Numbered from the stretch's first letter, positions 33,231-42,281 are shown. The stretch: DNA of 64,000 bases from JALORV01 sp963791235 (GCA_963791235.1 CAWBRW010000029.1:558001-622000); one strand, 5' to 3'. The notes: a model not told the origin generated them from the sequence alone. Numbers and translations: made by a program.

Positions 33231-33292
33231 GCCTGCGGCGCGAGCCGCAGGCCGCTCTGCAAAGCGGTCACGAGCGCGTCCGCTTTGCAGAG
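33231..33292 (+). other. two stable stem-loops between aapJ and aapQ
   Basis: GCCTGCGGC-GCGA-GCCGCAGGC (33231-33252, 9 bp with a GNRA tetraloop) and CTCTGCAAAGCGG / CCGCTTTGCAGAG (33255-33292, 13 bp perfect, 12-nt loop). No T-run. Position fits mRNA processing or partial attenuation so that the binding protein is made in excess over the permeases. Confidence 0.7.
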
Positions 33293-33329
33293 TCGAAGAA
33301 GACGAAGTCTCACCGGAGGAGGAACTCAC

Positions 33330-34520
33330 GTGTCGCAGGCCGTGCCGGGGCGTGCCCCGCCAAAGCGGCGTGACTGGTCGTGGCGCAGCCAGGCCTTCCG
33401 CGGGCTCGTCTACCAGATCGTCGCGATCGCCCTGATCGGCCTGGTGGTCTGGTTCCTCGCCCACAACACGCAGGAAAACATGCGTGTGCGCGGCATCCAG
33501 AGCGGCTTCGGCTTCCTGAACACGCCGGCCGGCTTCGACATCGGCGAGCCACTGTTCAACTACGACGCGCTCGATCCGTACTGGAGGGCGTTCCTGGTCG
33601 GCATCGGCAATACGCTGCGGGTCGCGATCATCGGCATCATGATGACGACGGTGCTGGGCGCACTGCTGGGCATCGGACGCTTTTCGCGCAATGCGCTGGT
33701 CCGCGGACTCTGCTACGGCTATGTCGAGCTGTTCCGCAACATTCCGGTGCTGCTGCAACTCCTGATGTGGTACCTGGTGTTCACCGAGCTGCTACCGGAC
33801 CCGTTCGATCCGGTGAAGGCCTTCGGAGTGTTCTACCTGAGCAAGGGCGGCTTCCAGTATCCGGTGCCAGTATTGGGCCTGGGGCAGGGGCTGGCGGCGG
33901 TGGGTGCGCTGATCGGCATTGCGATCGCCTGGTTCTACCGGCGCTGGGCCAGGCGCAAGTTCGAGGCAACCGGTCACGTGCGGAGCATGTTCTGGGTGCC
34001 GGTGGGCATTGTGCTGGGGTGTTCCGTCATCGGCTGGATCATCGGTGGTGCGCCGACGGCGTGGAACCTGCCGCACCAGGACGAGGGCATGGTGGAAGGC
34101 GGCGCCGCGCTGACGCCGGAGTTCATCGCGGTCCTGCTGGGCCTCGTGTTCTACACCTCGTCGTTCGTTGCCGAGGTCGTGCGTGCCGGCATCCAGTCCG
34201 TGTCGCACGGACAGATCGAGGCGGCGAGCAGTCTGGGCTTGTCGCGCGGCCACTCGATGCGCCTCGTCGTTCTGCCGCAGGCGATGCGCGTGATCATTCC
34301 GCCAATGACCAACCAGTACCTGAACCTGACCAAGAACTCGTCGCTCGCGGTGGCAATCGGCTACCCGGACGTCGTCTCCATCGCCAACACCGCAATCAAC
34401 CAGACCGGCCGAGCCGTCGAGTGCATCGCGATCATCATGGCCGTCTACCTGACCACGTCGCTTACCACCTCGGCGATCATGAACTGGTACAACAAGCGCG
34501 CAGCGATCAAGGAGCGATGA
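33330..34520 (+). CDS. aapQ: general L-amino acid ABC transporter permease
   Basis: 396 aa inner-membrane permease. The long AapQ layout is seen: N-terminal helix LVYQIVAIALIGLVVWFLAHN, ELFRNIPVLLQLLMWYLVF, an inserted loop, and the EAA loop EAASSLGLSRGHSMRLVVLPQA. GTG start at 33330 behind GGAGGAGGAA. Partners: AapM, AapP and AapJ. Its stop overlaps the ATG of a 43-codon reading frame that bridges to aapM. Confidence 0.92.
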   Translation: MSQAVPGRAPPKRRDWSWRSQAFRGLVYQIVAIALIGLVVWFLAHNTQENMRVRGIQSGFGFLNTPAGFDIGEPLFNYDALDPYWRAFLVGIGNTLRVAIIGIMMTTVLGALLGIGRFSRNALVRGLCYGYVELFRNIPVLLQLLMWYLVFTELLPDPFDPVKAFGVFYLSKGGFQYPVPVLGLGQGLAAVGALIGIAIAWFYRRWARRKFEATGHVRSMFWVPVGIVLGCSVIGWIIGGAPTAWNLPHQDEGMVEGGAALTPEFIAVLLGLVFYTSSFVAEVVRAGIQSVSHGQIEAASSLGLSRGHSMRLVVLPQAMRVIIPPMTNQYLNLTKNSSLAVAIGYPDVVSIANTAINQTGRAVECIAIIMAVYLTTSLTTSAIMNWYNKRAAIKER

Positions 34521-34648
34521 ACATGCGTCTCCTTGCTTTTGTTCCTGCGCCGGGCGCCCGGCCGCCCGAAGCGCGGCGCACCGACTCCAGTCGCTCGAGT
34601 GCACGTGCGCCGCACAGTGGCGCGTACACGAGAGCGAAGCTTTCATGA
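34517..34648 (+). CDS. possible 43-aa coupling ORF between aapQ and aapM
   Basis: The ATG at 34517 overlaps the aapQ stop (ATGA) and is preceded by AAGGAG within aapQ. The frame runs 43 codons (MNMRLLAFVPAPGARPPEAR...) and its TGA overlaps the aapM ATG (ATGA at 34645). It thus bridges the 124-bp gap exactly. The product is Arg/Ser/Pro-rich with no recognisable domain. It may serve to carry ribosomes to aapM. A perfect palindrome (34549-34562) lies inside. Could be chance. Confidence 0.4.
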   Translation: MNMRLLAFVPAPGARPPEARRTDSSRSSARAPHSGAYTRAKLS

Positions 34649-35748
34649 GCGCCGTCTTCGAGCCGATCCCGCCCCGCGTGGCGCCGATCAGGCAGGCCGG
34701 CGCCATCGCGTGGGTGCGGCAGAACCTGTTTGCCGACTGGAAGAGTGCGCTCGCGACGATCGTTGTGATCGGGCTGACGATGGTTTACCTGCCGCGGCTG
34801 GCCGACTGGGCGATCTTCCAGGCGATCTTCGAGCCGAATGCCGATGTCTGCCAGCAGGCACGCGGAACCGGCGCGTGCTGGGGCGTGATCGCGGAGAAAT
34901 ACCGGTTGATCATCTTCGGACGCTACCCGTACGAGGAACAGTGGCGCCCTGAACTCGCGACGGTGCTGCTGGTCGGGCTGCTGATGGCGAGCTGCATGCG
35001 CAAGTTGTGGAAGCCGTGGCTCGCACTGGTCTGGATTGCCGTTCTGGCCGCATTCTTCGCGCTGATGTACGGTGGCGTCGCGGGACTCTTGGTCGTGACG
35101 ACCGATCGCTGGGGCGGTCTGCCGTTGACGATCATGCTGGCGTCGCTGTCGATCGTGCTGGCGTTTCCGCTATCGGTGCTGGTGGCGCTGGGCCGGCGTT
35201 CCCGGCTGCCGGCAATCCGCACGTTCTGCATCATCTATGTCGAGCTGATCCGCGGCGTGCCGCTGATCTCGGTGCTGTTCATGGCGAGCGTGATGTTTCC
35301 GCTGTTCATGCCGCAGGGCCTCACGATCGACGTTCTCGTGCGGGTGCTGGTCGGCATCACGCTGTTCGCGGCTGCCTACATGGCCGAGATCGTCCGTGGT
35401 GGCTTGCAGGCGATCCCGAAGGGGCAGGTCGAAGCGGCCGATTCGCTCGGCCTGACCTACTGGCAGACGCAGCGCAAGATCGTGCTGCCGCAGGCGCTGG
35501 CGATGGTGGTGCCGGGCATCATGAACAACTTCATTTCGATCTTCAAGGACACGTCGCTGGTGACGATCGTGTCGCTTTACGAGCTGACCGGTGCGCTCGG
35601 CCTGGCGCTCAACTCGGATGCCGACTGGCGGCCGTTCAAGATCGAGGGTTACCTTTTCATCACGCTGATCTACTTCATATTCTGTTTCGCGATGTCGCGT
35701 TACAGCCTGTGGGTGGAGAAGCAGCTCAACCGCAGCAAGACCCGCTAG
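34645..35748 (+). CDS. aapM: general L-amino acid ABC transporter permease
   Basis: 367 aa, AapM/BztC type. N-terminal FADWKSALATIVVIGLTMVYLP helix, a periplasmic loop with two Cys, and the C-terminal permease core with FCIIYVELIRGVPLISVLFMASVMFPLF and EAA loop EAADSLGLTYWQTQRKIVLPQA. Forms the channel with AapQ. ATG 34645 overlaps a short upstream frame; no strong ribosome site of its own is seen. Confidence 0.92.
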   Translation: MSAVFEPIPPRVAPIRQAGAIAWVRQNLFADWKSALATIVVIGLTMVYLPRLADWAIFQAIFEPNADVCQQARGTGACWGVIAEKYRLIIFGRYPYEEQWRPELATVLLVGLLMASCMRKLWKPWLALVWIAVLAAFFALMYGGVAGLLVVTTDRWGGLPLTIMLASLSIVLAFPLSVLVALGRRSRLPAIRTFCIIYVELIRGVPLISVLFMASVMFPLFMPQGLTIDVLVRVLVGITLFAAAYMAEIVRGGLQAIPKGQVEAADSLGLTYWQTQRKIVLPQALAMVVPGIMNNFISIFKDTSLVTIVSLYELTGALGLALNSDADWRPFKIEGYLFITLIYFIFCFAMSRYSLWVEKQLNRSKTR

Positions 35749-35762
35749 CCGAAGGCGCCGCC

Positions 35763-36506
35763 ATGACGCATCCCATCATCTCCTTCGACAAGGTCAACAA
35801 GTGGTACGGCAATAACTTTCACGTGCTGCGCGACATCGACCTGCACGTGAAGAAGGGTGAGCGCATCGTCATCTGCGGGCCGTCGGGCTCCGGCAAGTCG
35901 ACGCTGATCCGCTGCATCAATCGGCTGGAGGAGTACCAGGAGGGCATGCTCAAGGTCGACGGCATCGAGCTGACGGACAACATCAAGGCGATCGAGAAGA
36001 TCCGCCGCGAGGTCGGCATGGTGTTCCAGCAGTTCAACCTGTTTCCGCACCTCACGGTCATGGAGAACCTGACACTGGCGCCGATGTGGGTCGCCGGCAT
36101 GCCGAAGGCCGAGGCCGAGGAGCGGGCAATGACTCAGCTCAAGCGCGTACGCATCGCGGAGCAGGCGCAGAAGTACCCGTTGCAGCTCTCGGGTGGCCAG
36201 CAGCAGCGCGTGGCGATCGCACGCGCGCTGTGCCTCAAGCCGAAAGTGATGCTGTTCGACGAACCGACCTCGGCGCTCGACCCGGAGATGATCAAGGAAG
36301 TGCTCGACGTGATGATCGAGCTGGCCGGCCACGGCATGACGATGCTGTGCGTCACGCACGAGATGGGGTTCGCCAAGGCCGTCGCCGATCGGGTCATCTT
36401 CATGGACGAGGGCCAGATCGTCGAGCAAAACACGCCGCACGAGTTCTTCGACAACCCGAAGAACGAGAGGACGAAGGACTTTCTCTCGAAGATCCTCGGC
36501 CACTGA
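35763..36506 (+). CDS. aapP: general L-amino acid ABC transporter ATPase
   Basis: 247 aa. Walker A GPSGSGKSTLIR, Q-loop MVFQQFNLFPHLT, signature LSGGQQQRVAIARAL, Walker B KVMLFDEPTSALDPE, H-loop CVTHEMGF. Standard polar amino-acid ATPase, the energy unit for AapQM. 14 bp after aapM. A hairpin (CGCGGCC-ACG-GGCCGCG) lies between its stop and the cardiolipin synthase gene. Confidence 0.93.
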   Translation: MTHPIISFDKVNKWYGNNFHVLRDIDLHVKKGERIVICGPSGSGKSTLIRCINRLEEYQEGMLKVDGIELTDNIKAIEKIRREVGMVFQQFNLFPHLTVMENLTLAPMWVAGMPKAEAEERAMTQLKRVRIAEQAQKYPLQLSGGQQQRVAIARALCLKPKVMLFDEPTSALDPEMIKEVLDVMIELAGHGMTMLCVTHEMGFAKAVADRVIFMDEGQIVEQNTPHEFFDNPKNERTKDFLSKILGH

Positions 36507-36509
36507 GTA

Positions 36510-36526
36510 CGCGGCCACGGGCCGCG
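36510..36526 (+). other. hairpin between aapP and cls
   Basis: CGCGGCC-ACG-GGCCGCG, 7-bp perfect stem in the 27-bp gap. No T-run; weak terminator or accidental. Confidence 0.35.
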
Positions 36527-36533
36527 AGGCATC

Positions 36534-37961
36534 ATGCCGGAGCTGTCCTGGTTGCACTGGGGGACGATCGCGATCGTCGCGGACTGGGCGATCCGCATCG
36601 TCATGCTGCCGATCGTTCCGACCCGGCGGTCGCCAGAGGCCGCCAAGGGCTGGCTGCTGCTGATCTTCTTCCTGCCGTGGGTCGGCCTGTTCGCCTACCT
36701 GCTGATCGGACGACCGCACCTTCCACGCTGGCGGCTCGAACGACTGCGAGACTATGTCGAGCGGATGGAGCCGCTGCGCGGGCGCCTGGCGACCGTTCCC
36801 GGGATCGAGCCGCCGCCAATTCCGATCGCCTACGAGCCGAGCGTACGGCTCTCCACGGATCTCGCCCGCATGCCGAACTTCGGCGGCAACGCGGTGGAGC
36901 TGCTGACGGTTTACCAGGACATCCTCAGACGGATCGCGGTGGACATCGACGCCGCGCTGGAAACGGTTCATCTCTGCTATTACATCTTCCAGCTCGATGC
37001 ATCGACCGAGCCCATCGTCGCCGCGATGGCACGCGCCGTCCGGCGCGGCGTGCGTTGCCGCGTGCTCATCGATGCATTCGGATCGCGTCCGTCGATTCCG
37101 GTCGTCGTTCCCCACCTGCGGGAACTGGGCATCGACACGTTCATTGCCTTGCCGTTTCGCTGGCGCAAGCCGGAACGCCTCGACCTGCGCAACCACCGCA
37201 AGATCGTCGTCATCGACGGCGGCATTGGCTACACGGGTTCGCAGAACATGGTGAGCCCGGATTTCAAGCCGGGGCTCAACTACAGTGAACTGGTCGCGCG
37301 CATCGAAGGACCCACGGTCCTGCAGCTGCAGCTGGTGTTCGGCGCCGACTGGTACGTCGAGACGCGCGAGTTCATCGGAGACGACAAGCTGCCGCCAGTG
37401 CGGATAGCCGGCGACTGCCCGGCGCAGATCCTGCCCAACGGCCCGGCGTCATCGACGCAACGGGCGCAGCGCATGGTCGTGAACCTCGTCTATGCGGCAC
37501 GCCGCCGGATCGTGATCACGACGCCGTATTTCATCCCGAGCCAGGCATTGCAGGAAGCGCTCGAGACGGCGGCCCAGCGCGGCGTCGAGGTTCACCTGAT
37601 CGTCGACCACCGCAAGGACCAGTTCATGGTGGCCAATGCCCAGCGGTCCTACTACGAATCACTGCTTGCAGCCGGTGTGCGGATCCACGCCTACGGCGAG
37701 GCGTTCCTGCATACCAAGGCCGTGTCGGTGGATGGTGAGATTGCCTGGGTGGGGTCGTGCAACATGGACCTGCGCTCGTTCGAACTGAACGAGGAGGTGA
37801 TCGCGCTCTTCTACAGTCGGGAAATCGCGACGCGGCTGCAGGCGATCGAGGAGGGCTACATCCGCTGTTCGGAGCCGGTGTTGCTGGAGGCTTGGCGCCA
37901 GCGCCCTTTCCATGAGCAGCTGGTGCAGAACCTGATGCGGCTGGTCAGTCCGCTGCTGTAG
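36534..37961 (+). CDS. cls: cardiolipin synthase
   Basis: 475 aa. Two N-terminal membrane helices (WGTIAIVADWAIRIVMLPIV and GWLLLIFFLPWVGLFAYLLIG) and two phospholipase-D HKD motifs: NHRKIVVIDGGIGYTGSQN near His221 and LHTKAVSVDGEIAWVGSCN near His393. This is the ClsA-type layout. Joins two phosphatidylglycerols, or PG with another phospholipid, at the inner membrane. 27 bp after aapP; it may be carried on the aap transcript. Confidence 0.9.
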   Translation: MPELSWLHWGTIAIVADWAIRIVMLPIVPTRRSPEAAKGWLLLIFFLPWVGLFAYLLIGRPHLPRWRLERLRDYVERMEPLRGRLATVPGIEPPPIPIAYEPSVRLSTDLARMPNFGGNAVELLTVYQDILRRIAVDIDAALETVHLCYYIFQLDASTEPIVAAMARAVRRGVRCRVLIDAFGSRPSIPVVVPHLRELGIDTFIALPFRWRKPERLDLRNHRKIVVIDGGIGYTGSQNMVSPDFKPGLNYSELVARIEGPTVLQLQLVFGADWYVETREFIGDDKLPPVRIAGDCPAQILPNGPASSTQRAQRMVVNLVYAARRRIVITTPYFIPSQALQEALETAAQRGVEVHLIVDHRKDQFMVANAQRSYYESLLAAGVRIHAYGEAFLHTKAVSVDGEIAWVGSCNMDLRSFELNEEVIALFYSREIATRLQAIEEGYIRCSEPVLLEAWRQRPFHEQLVQNLMRLVSPLL

Positions 37962-37972
37962 TTTCGATGTGG

Positions 37973-38005
37973 CTGCGTGCGTCAGCAAAACGCTGGCGCA
38001 CGCAG
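37973..38005. terminator. bidirectional terminator-like stem between cls and the lipoprotein gene
   Basis: 14-bp arms (CTGCGTGCGTCAGC / GCTGGCGCACGCAG, one G-U pair) with loop AAAAC, in the 57-bp gap between two convergent stops. Stem is long enough to end transcription from both sides, though T-runs are lacking. Confidence 0.6.
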
Positions 38006-38018
38006 ATCCTGGCCAAGC

Positions 38019-38186
38019 TCAGCCTTCGCCCACCCTCGGGTACTCGCCGGACATCGAGGACGTCGCGATGCTGTCGAAGTCGGACGATGGGACGGTTGAG
38101 CAGCCCGCCAATGCGGCGACGAGCAGCGCCGCGCCGATGGCGGCATAAATTGAAGGCTGGGTCGAACTTTTCTCGTGGCGTTTCAT
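38019..38186 (-). CDS. 55-aa lipoprotein, function unknown
   Basis: Minus-strand frame of 55 codons starting MKRHEKSSTQPSIYAAIGAA. Residues 13-28 are hydrophobic and lead to the lipobox LAGC (Cys29), followed by STVPSSDFDSIATSSMSGEY. AGAGGTG lies 5 nt before the ATG. After lipidation the mature part would be only 27 residues, with an acidic, Ser-rich character. No known family recognised. Stands alone between cls (convergent) and the spermidine-synthase-like gene (divergent). Confidence 0.7.
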   Translation of the reverse strand: MKRHEKSSTQPSIYAAIGAALLVAALAGCSTVPSSDFDSIATSSMSGEYPRVGEG

Positions 38187-38427
38187 CTTTCACCTCTCCG
38201 AACCCCGCTAAGGGAAGGTTGATCTCTGAATGAGCGCCGAAGCGGTTGCTTGCGACGTGGATGCACAGTAGAGGCCCGTGGGTCGAAGCGCGCTGGCAGA
38301 AGCCACCTCTGCCATGCGGAGGATCCGACAACGTGAGGTCCGATTAGGCGGCGATCGGTCGCGCGAGGCGCCGCTGTGGCCGCGATCACCGATAATCGCG
38401 CCTTCGCCGACCCAGCCCCTGCCTTCC

Positions 38428-40485
38428 ATGTCAGTCATCGATCCGGCCGTCGTGCCGGCAGCGCGCACCGCAGTGTTGCCCTACGCGGCCACGATCTTCC
38501 TGTCGGCATTCCTGCTGTTCCTGGTGCAGCCGATCATCGCGAAGCAGATCCTTCCATGGTTCGGTGGATCCTCGGCGGTGTGGACCACCGCACTGGTGTT
38601 CTTCCAGTCGACGCTGCTTGCCGGTTACGCGTATGCCGATTTGACGCAGCGCCTGGGCGTGCGGCGCCAGGCGCTGCTGCATGTCGGCCTGCTGCTGCTG
38701 TCCTTGCTGACCTTGCCGATTCTCGCGTCGCCGGATTGGAAGCCGCAGGGCGACGAGGCGCCGATCGTGCGCATCCTGCTGCTGCTCGTCGTCACGATCG
38801 GGCTGCCGTACTTCCTTCTCTCGACAACGACACCACTGATGCAGGCCTGGTACTGGCGACGGTTCCGCACAGAAGTCCCCTACCGGCTGTTCGCACTTTC
38901 CAACTTCGCGTCCCTGCTGGCGCTGCTCGGCTTCCCGGTGCTGTTCGAGCCATGGCTGACCCTGCCCCAGCTTGGCTGGACCTGGTCGCTGCTGTACAGC
39001 CTATTCGTGCTCATCTGCGCAGCGACCGCGTGGCTCTCACTGCGTGCCGCGCATGCCGGCGAAGCGCTCGACCTCCCGCGCGCGGAAGCATCGGCGGGGC
39101 CGGAACTGACGCTCTCGCTGCAACTGCGCTGGCTGGCGCTCGCGGCCATGGGTTCGGTGATGCTGCTCGCCGTCACCAACCATGTCACGCAGAACGTCGC
39201 CAGCGTGCCGTTCCTGTGGGTGATGCCGCTATCCCTCTACCTGCTCACTTTCGTGCTGGCGTTCGACCACCCGCGCTGGTATCGACGGACGCTCTTCGTG
39301 GTCGCGGTTGCCATTGCGGTTCCGGCGATGGCGTGGCTGATCCCGTCGCTGAACCTCAAGCTGGCGGCCTCGGTGTTCTTCGTCGGGTTGTTCGTCGCCT
39401 GCATGTTCTGCCACGGCGAACTGGCGCGGTTGCGTCCGGACCCGCGGCACCTCACACGCTTCTACCTGATGATCTCGGTGGGCGGTGCGCTCGGTGCCGT
39501 ACTGATTGCGATCGTTGCGCCGTTGACGCTGCGCGGCTATTTCGAAGTCAACATCGCGCTGGTGCTGCTGGCGCTGCTGATCCTGCTGCAACTGCCTGGC
39601 TGGAAGCGCCTGATTGGTGTCGCCGTCGTCGGTGTCACGGCGTATTTCTCGATCGAGGGCGCGTACCAGTATTCCAGGGGCCTGCGCGTGATGGAGCGCG
39701 ACTTCTACGGCGTCGTGCGCACACGCGACTCGGCCGAGCCGGTACCCTACCGGGCGATGCTCCACGGCGGCATCATCCATGGTGGCCAGTTGCTGGGCGA
39801 CGCCTTCCGCAACACGCCGAGCGACTACTTCGGTCCCGGCTCCGGCTATGGGCGCCTGTTCGCCGCCCTGAACGACGTGGAACCCGGTCCGCGGCGCGTC
39901 GGCATCATCGGCTTGGGTGCCGGCGTCGTGGCGTCCTACGGCCGTCGCGGCGATACCTTCACGTTCTACGAAATCTCACCGCGCGTTGTGGATGTCGCCG
40001 GCACCGAGTTCACATTCCTGCGCGATACGCCTGCCCAAGTCGAGGTGATTCTCGGCGACGGCCGCCTGTCGCTCGAGCGCGAGGCGCCACGGCGCTACGA
40101 CGTGCTGGGCATCGACGCGTTCTCCGGCGATTCGATTCCGATGCACCTCGTGACCCGCGAAGCCATGGCGCTATATGAACGGCACCTTGCACCCGATGGC
40201 GTCATCGTGTTCCAGGCCACCAATCGCTACATCGATCTGTTCCCGGTTGTTAAGCGACTGGCGAATGAAGTAGGTATGGAGGCCGTGCTGGTCTCCGATG
40301 TGCCGTCCGATGCCGGCAACGGCCCGGACTACTGGCTGTCGGCCACCGATCAGATTCTGGTGACCCGAGATCGCCGGCTGCTCGAGTCCGATGCCCTGCG
40401 CTACGTCACGACACCGATCGCCGATCGCCCAGATCTCGCGACCTTCACCGACGCACACCACAACCTGTTTCGCATCCTCAAGTAG
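38428..40485 (+). CDS. membrane-fused spermidine synthase-like protein
   Basis: 685 aa. About ten membrane helices in residues 15-420 (first: YAATIFLSAFLLFLVQPIIAKQILP, with FFQSTLLAGYAYA typical of the group), followed by a soluble SpeE-like domain: RRVGIIGLGAGVVASYG (SAM-type glycine loop), FYEISPRVVDVA, and VLGIDAFSGDSIPMHLVTREA. Fused MFS/spermidine-synthase proteins are common but not well characterised; aminopropyl transfer is not proven. Start ATG 38428; no ribosome site is obvious. The 241-bp gap before it shows only a GATAAT hexamer near 38392 and no clear promoter. Confidence 0.8.
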   Translation: MSVIDPAVVPAARTAVLPYAATIFLSAFLLFLVQPIIAKQILPWFGGSSAVWTTALVFFQSTLLAGYAYADLTQRLGVRRQALLHVGLLLLSLLTLPILASPDWKPQGDEAPIVRILLLLVVTIGLPYFLLSTTTPLMQAWYWRRFRTEVPYRLFALSNFASLLALLGFPVLFEPWLTLPQLGWTWSLLYSLFVLICAATAWLSLRAAHAGEALDLPRAEASAGPELTLSLQLRWLALAAMGSVMLLAVTNHVTQNVASVPFLWVMPLSLYLLTFVLAFDHPRWYRRTLFVVAVAIAVPAMAWLIPSLNLKLAASVFFVGLFVACMFCHGELARLRPDPRHLTRFYLMISVGGALGAVLIAIVAPLTLRGYFEVNIALVLLALLILLQLPGWKRLIGVAVVGVTAYFSIEGAYQYSRGLRVMERDFYGVVRTRDSAEPVPYRAMLHGGIIHGGQLLGDAFRNTPSDYFGPGSGYGRLFAALNDVEPGPRRVGIIGLGAGVVASYGRRGDTFTFYEISPRVVDVAGTEFTFLRDTPAQVEVILGDGRLSLEREAPRRYDVLGIDAFSGDSIPMHLVTREAMALYERHLAPDGVIVFQATNRYIDLFPVVKRLANEVGMEAVLVSDVPSDAGNGPDYWLSATDQILVTRDRRLLESDALRYVTTPIADRPDLATFTDAHHNLFRILK

Positions 40486-40510
40486 GCCGGGTGTGACTAT
40501 CGAGGGGAAA

Positions 40511-41428
40511 TCAGCGGCGTCTTGACCTTGTCTTTGGCGCGGGCGCCTGAACCGCCGCTTCCCTGCGCAGCCAGGTGACGAACCGCACGACCTTGCTCCA
40601 CTTGTCGTGCGATTCCGGGTAGACAAGGTGGTGTGCGTGGACCTGGATTCCTTTCCGATCGGGGAAGACCGGCACCAGATCGCCGTTTCGCAGGGCCCTC
40701 TCGGACAGGCGGGCGCTCTCCAGCGCCACGCCCAGTCCCTGTATGGCTGCCTCGATCACCAGGTACGCGCGATCGAATCGCAGTGCGTAAGTGGCAGGAC
40801 TAAGCGGAACGCCGTGGGCCGCGAACCAGCGCGGCCATTGAACGACGTTGATGTCGGAAAAGATCAGCGGCTGCGCGAGTAGCTGTTCGGGGCTGCGCAT
40901 GACGGCGCGCCCCAGCAGGGTCGGACTGGCCAGCGGCAACATCTCCTCGTCGAAGATCGTCTCGACGTGCAGCTCGCCCCACTTGATCGCGCCGTAGCGA
41001 ATATCGAGGTCGACATCCCCGCGCGAGAAATCGGAATGCGTGTGCGACGCTGAGAGCTGGATGCGCAGGTCCGGATGCTCGGACAGGAACGCCGGCAACC
41101 GCGGCATCAGCCAGAGACTGGCGAAGCTCGGCGAAACGTGGATACGCAGAACCTCGACGCCCTCGGCGTGGCGCGCGTTATGTGCCGCACTCGCGATCAG
41201 CGCCAGTGCGCCGGTCACGTCATTCTGGTAGCGCTCACCTACCGGCGTGAGCACCAGCCCGCGCGAGGTTCGCTCGAAGAGCTTCCGGCCGACAAAGCCT
41301 TCCAGGTTGGCGATCTGGTGGCTGACGGCGGACGCCGTGACGTTCAGTTCGTCGGCCGCCTTGTTGATGCTGCCGAGGCGGGCGACGACTTCGAACGCAA
41401 TGATTCCTTTCAGGGGAGGCAGTTGCAT
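40511..41428 (-). CDS. LysR-family regulator (GcvA-like) of the SDR/transketolase/TRAP cluster
   Basis: 305 aa. Helix-turn-helix FEVVARLGSINKAADELNVTASAVSHQIANLEGFVG (residues 12-47) and a GcvA-type effector domain (RIHVSPSFASLWLMPRL, DVDLDIRYG). Divergent from the SDR gene that heads the carbohydrate cluster, so it probably controls it. 102-bp shared control region contains a T-N11-A dyad. Ligand unknown. Convergent with the spermidine-synthase-like gene. Confidence 0.88.
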   Translation of the reverse strand: MQLPPLKGIIAFEVVARLGSINKAADELNVTASAVSHQIANLEGFVGRKLFERTSRGLVLTPVGERYQNDVTGALALIASAAHNARHAEGVEVLRIHVSPSFASLWLMPRLPAFLSEHPDLRIQLSASHTHSDFSRGDVDLDIRYGAIKWGELHVETIFDEEMLPLASPTLLGRAVMRSPEQLLAQPLIFSDINVVQWPRWFAAHGVPLSPATYALRFDRAYLVIEAAIQGLGVALESARLSERALRNGDLVPVFPDRKGIQVHAHHLVYPESHDKWSKVVRFVTWLRREAAVQAPAPKTRSRRR

Positions 41429-41435
41429 CGCAGCA

Positions 41436-41448
41436 TGAATTTAATTCA
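41436..41448. promoter_or_regulatory. LysR-type T-N11-A operator candidate
   Basis: TGAATTTAATTCA, a perfect 13-bp dyad starting T and ending A, 8 bp from the lysR start codon and 84 bp from the SDR start. Fits the LysR recognition site and autoregulation. Confidence 0.6.
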
Positions 41449-41531
41449 GTGCGGTATGAGACACAGAAGCTTGCTGGCAATCAAGCGCAAACGCAACATG
41501 CGTCCACATTCAAACCGCGCTGGAGACCGCC

Positions 41532-42281
41532 ATGCTGCTGAAGGACAAAGTCGCAATCATCACCGGGGCCGCGTCCGCGCGCGGCATCGGCAAAGCCACC
41601 GCGCGGCTCTTTGCCGAACACGGTGCCCGGATCGCCATCCTCGACCTGGACGCCGGGGCCGCCGAACAGGCCGCCGCAGATATCGGTTCCGGCCACATCG
41701 GCATTGCGTGCAATGTCACCAGCAAGACGGACTGCGAGCGCGCCGCCGCCACGGTGATCGAGAAGCTCGGCCGCATCGACATCCTTGTCAACAACGCCGG
41801 TATCACGCAGCCGCTCAAGCTGATGGACATCAAGCCCGAGAACTACGAGGCCGTCACCGACGTCTCGCTACGCGGCACCCTCTACATGAGCCAGGCCGTC
41901 ATCCCGCACATGCGCGGGCGCAAGGCCGGTTCGATCGTCTGCCTGTCGTCGGTGTCGGCGCAGCGCGGCGGCGGCATCTTCGGCGGGCCGCATTACTCGG
42001 CCGCCAAGGCCGGCGTCCTCGGCCTCGGCAAGGCGATGGCGCGCGAGCTCGGACCCGACAACATCCGCGTCAACTCGGTGACTCCCGGCTTGATCCAGAC
42101 CGACATCACCGGCGGCAAGCTGACGCCGGAACTGAAGCTGGAAATTCTCAAGGGCATACCGCTGAATCGATTGGGCGATGCCGTCGATGTCTCGAACTGC
42201 TGCCTGTTCCTCGCGAGCGACCTGTCCAGCTACCTCACCGGCGTCACGCTCGATGTGAACGGCGGGATGCTGATCCACTGA
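41532..42281 (+). CDS. short-chain dehydrogenase
   Basis: 249 aa, classical SDR: IITGAASARGIGKATARLFA (note one residue longer than TGxxxGIG), ILVNNAGITQPL, VCLSSVSAQRGG, active-site YSAAK, and GVTLDVNGGML end. Probably oxidises a polyol, sugar acid or hydroxy acid entering the pathway. First gene of the LysR-controlled cluster; the split transketolase follows within 45 bp. Confidence 0.87.
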   Translation: MLLKDKVAIITGAASARGIGKATARLFAEHGARIAILDLDAGAAEQAAADIGSGHIGIACNVTSKTDCERAAATVIEKLGRIDILVNNAGITQPLKLMDIKPENYEAVTDVSLRGTLYMSQAVIPHMRGRKAGSIVCLSSVSAQRGGGIFGGPHYSAAKAGVLGLGKAMARELGPDNIRVNSVTPGLIQTDITGGKLTPELKLEILKGIPLNRLGDAVDVSNCCLFLASDLSSYLTGVTLDVNGGMLIH

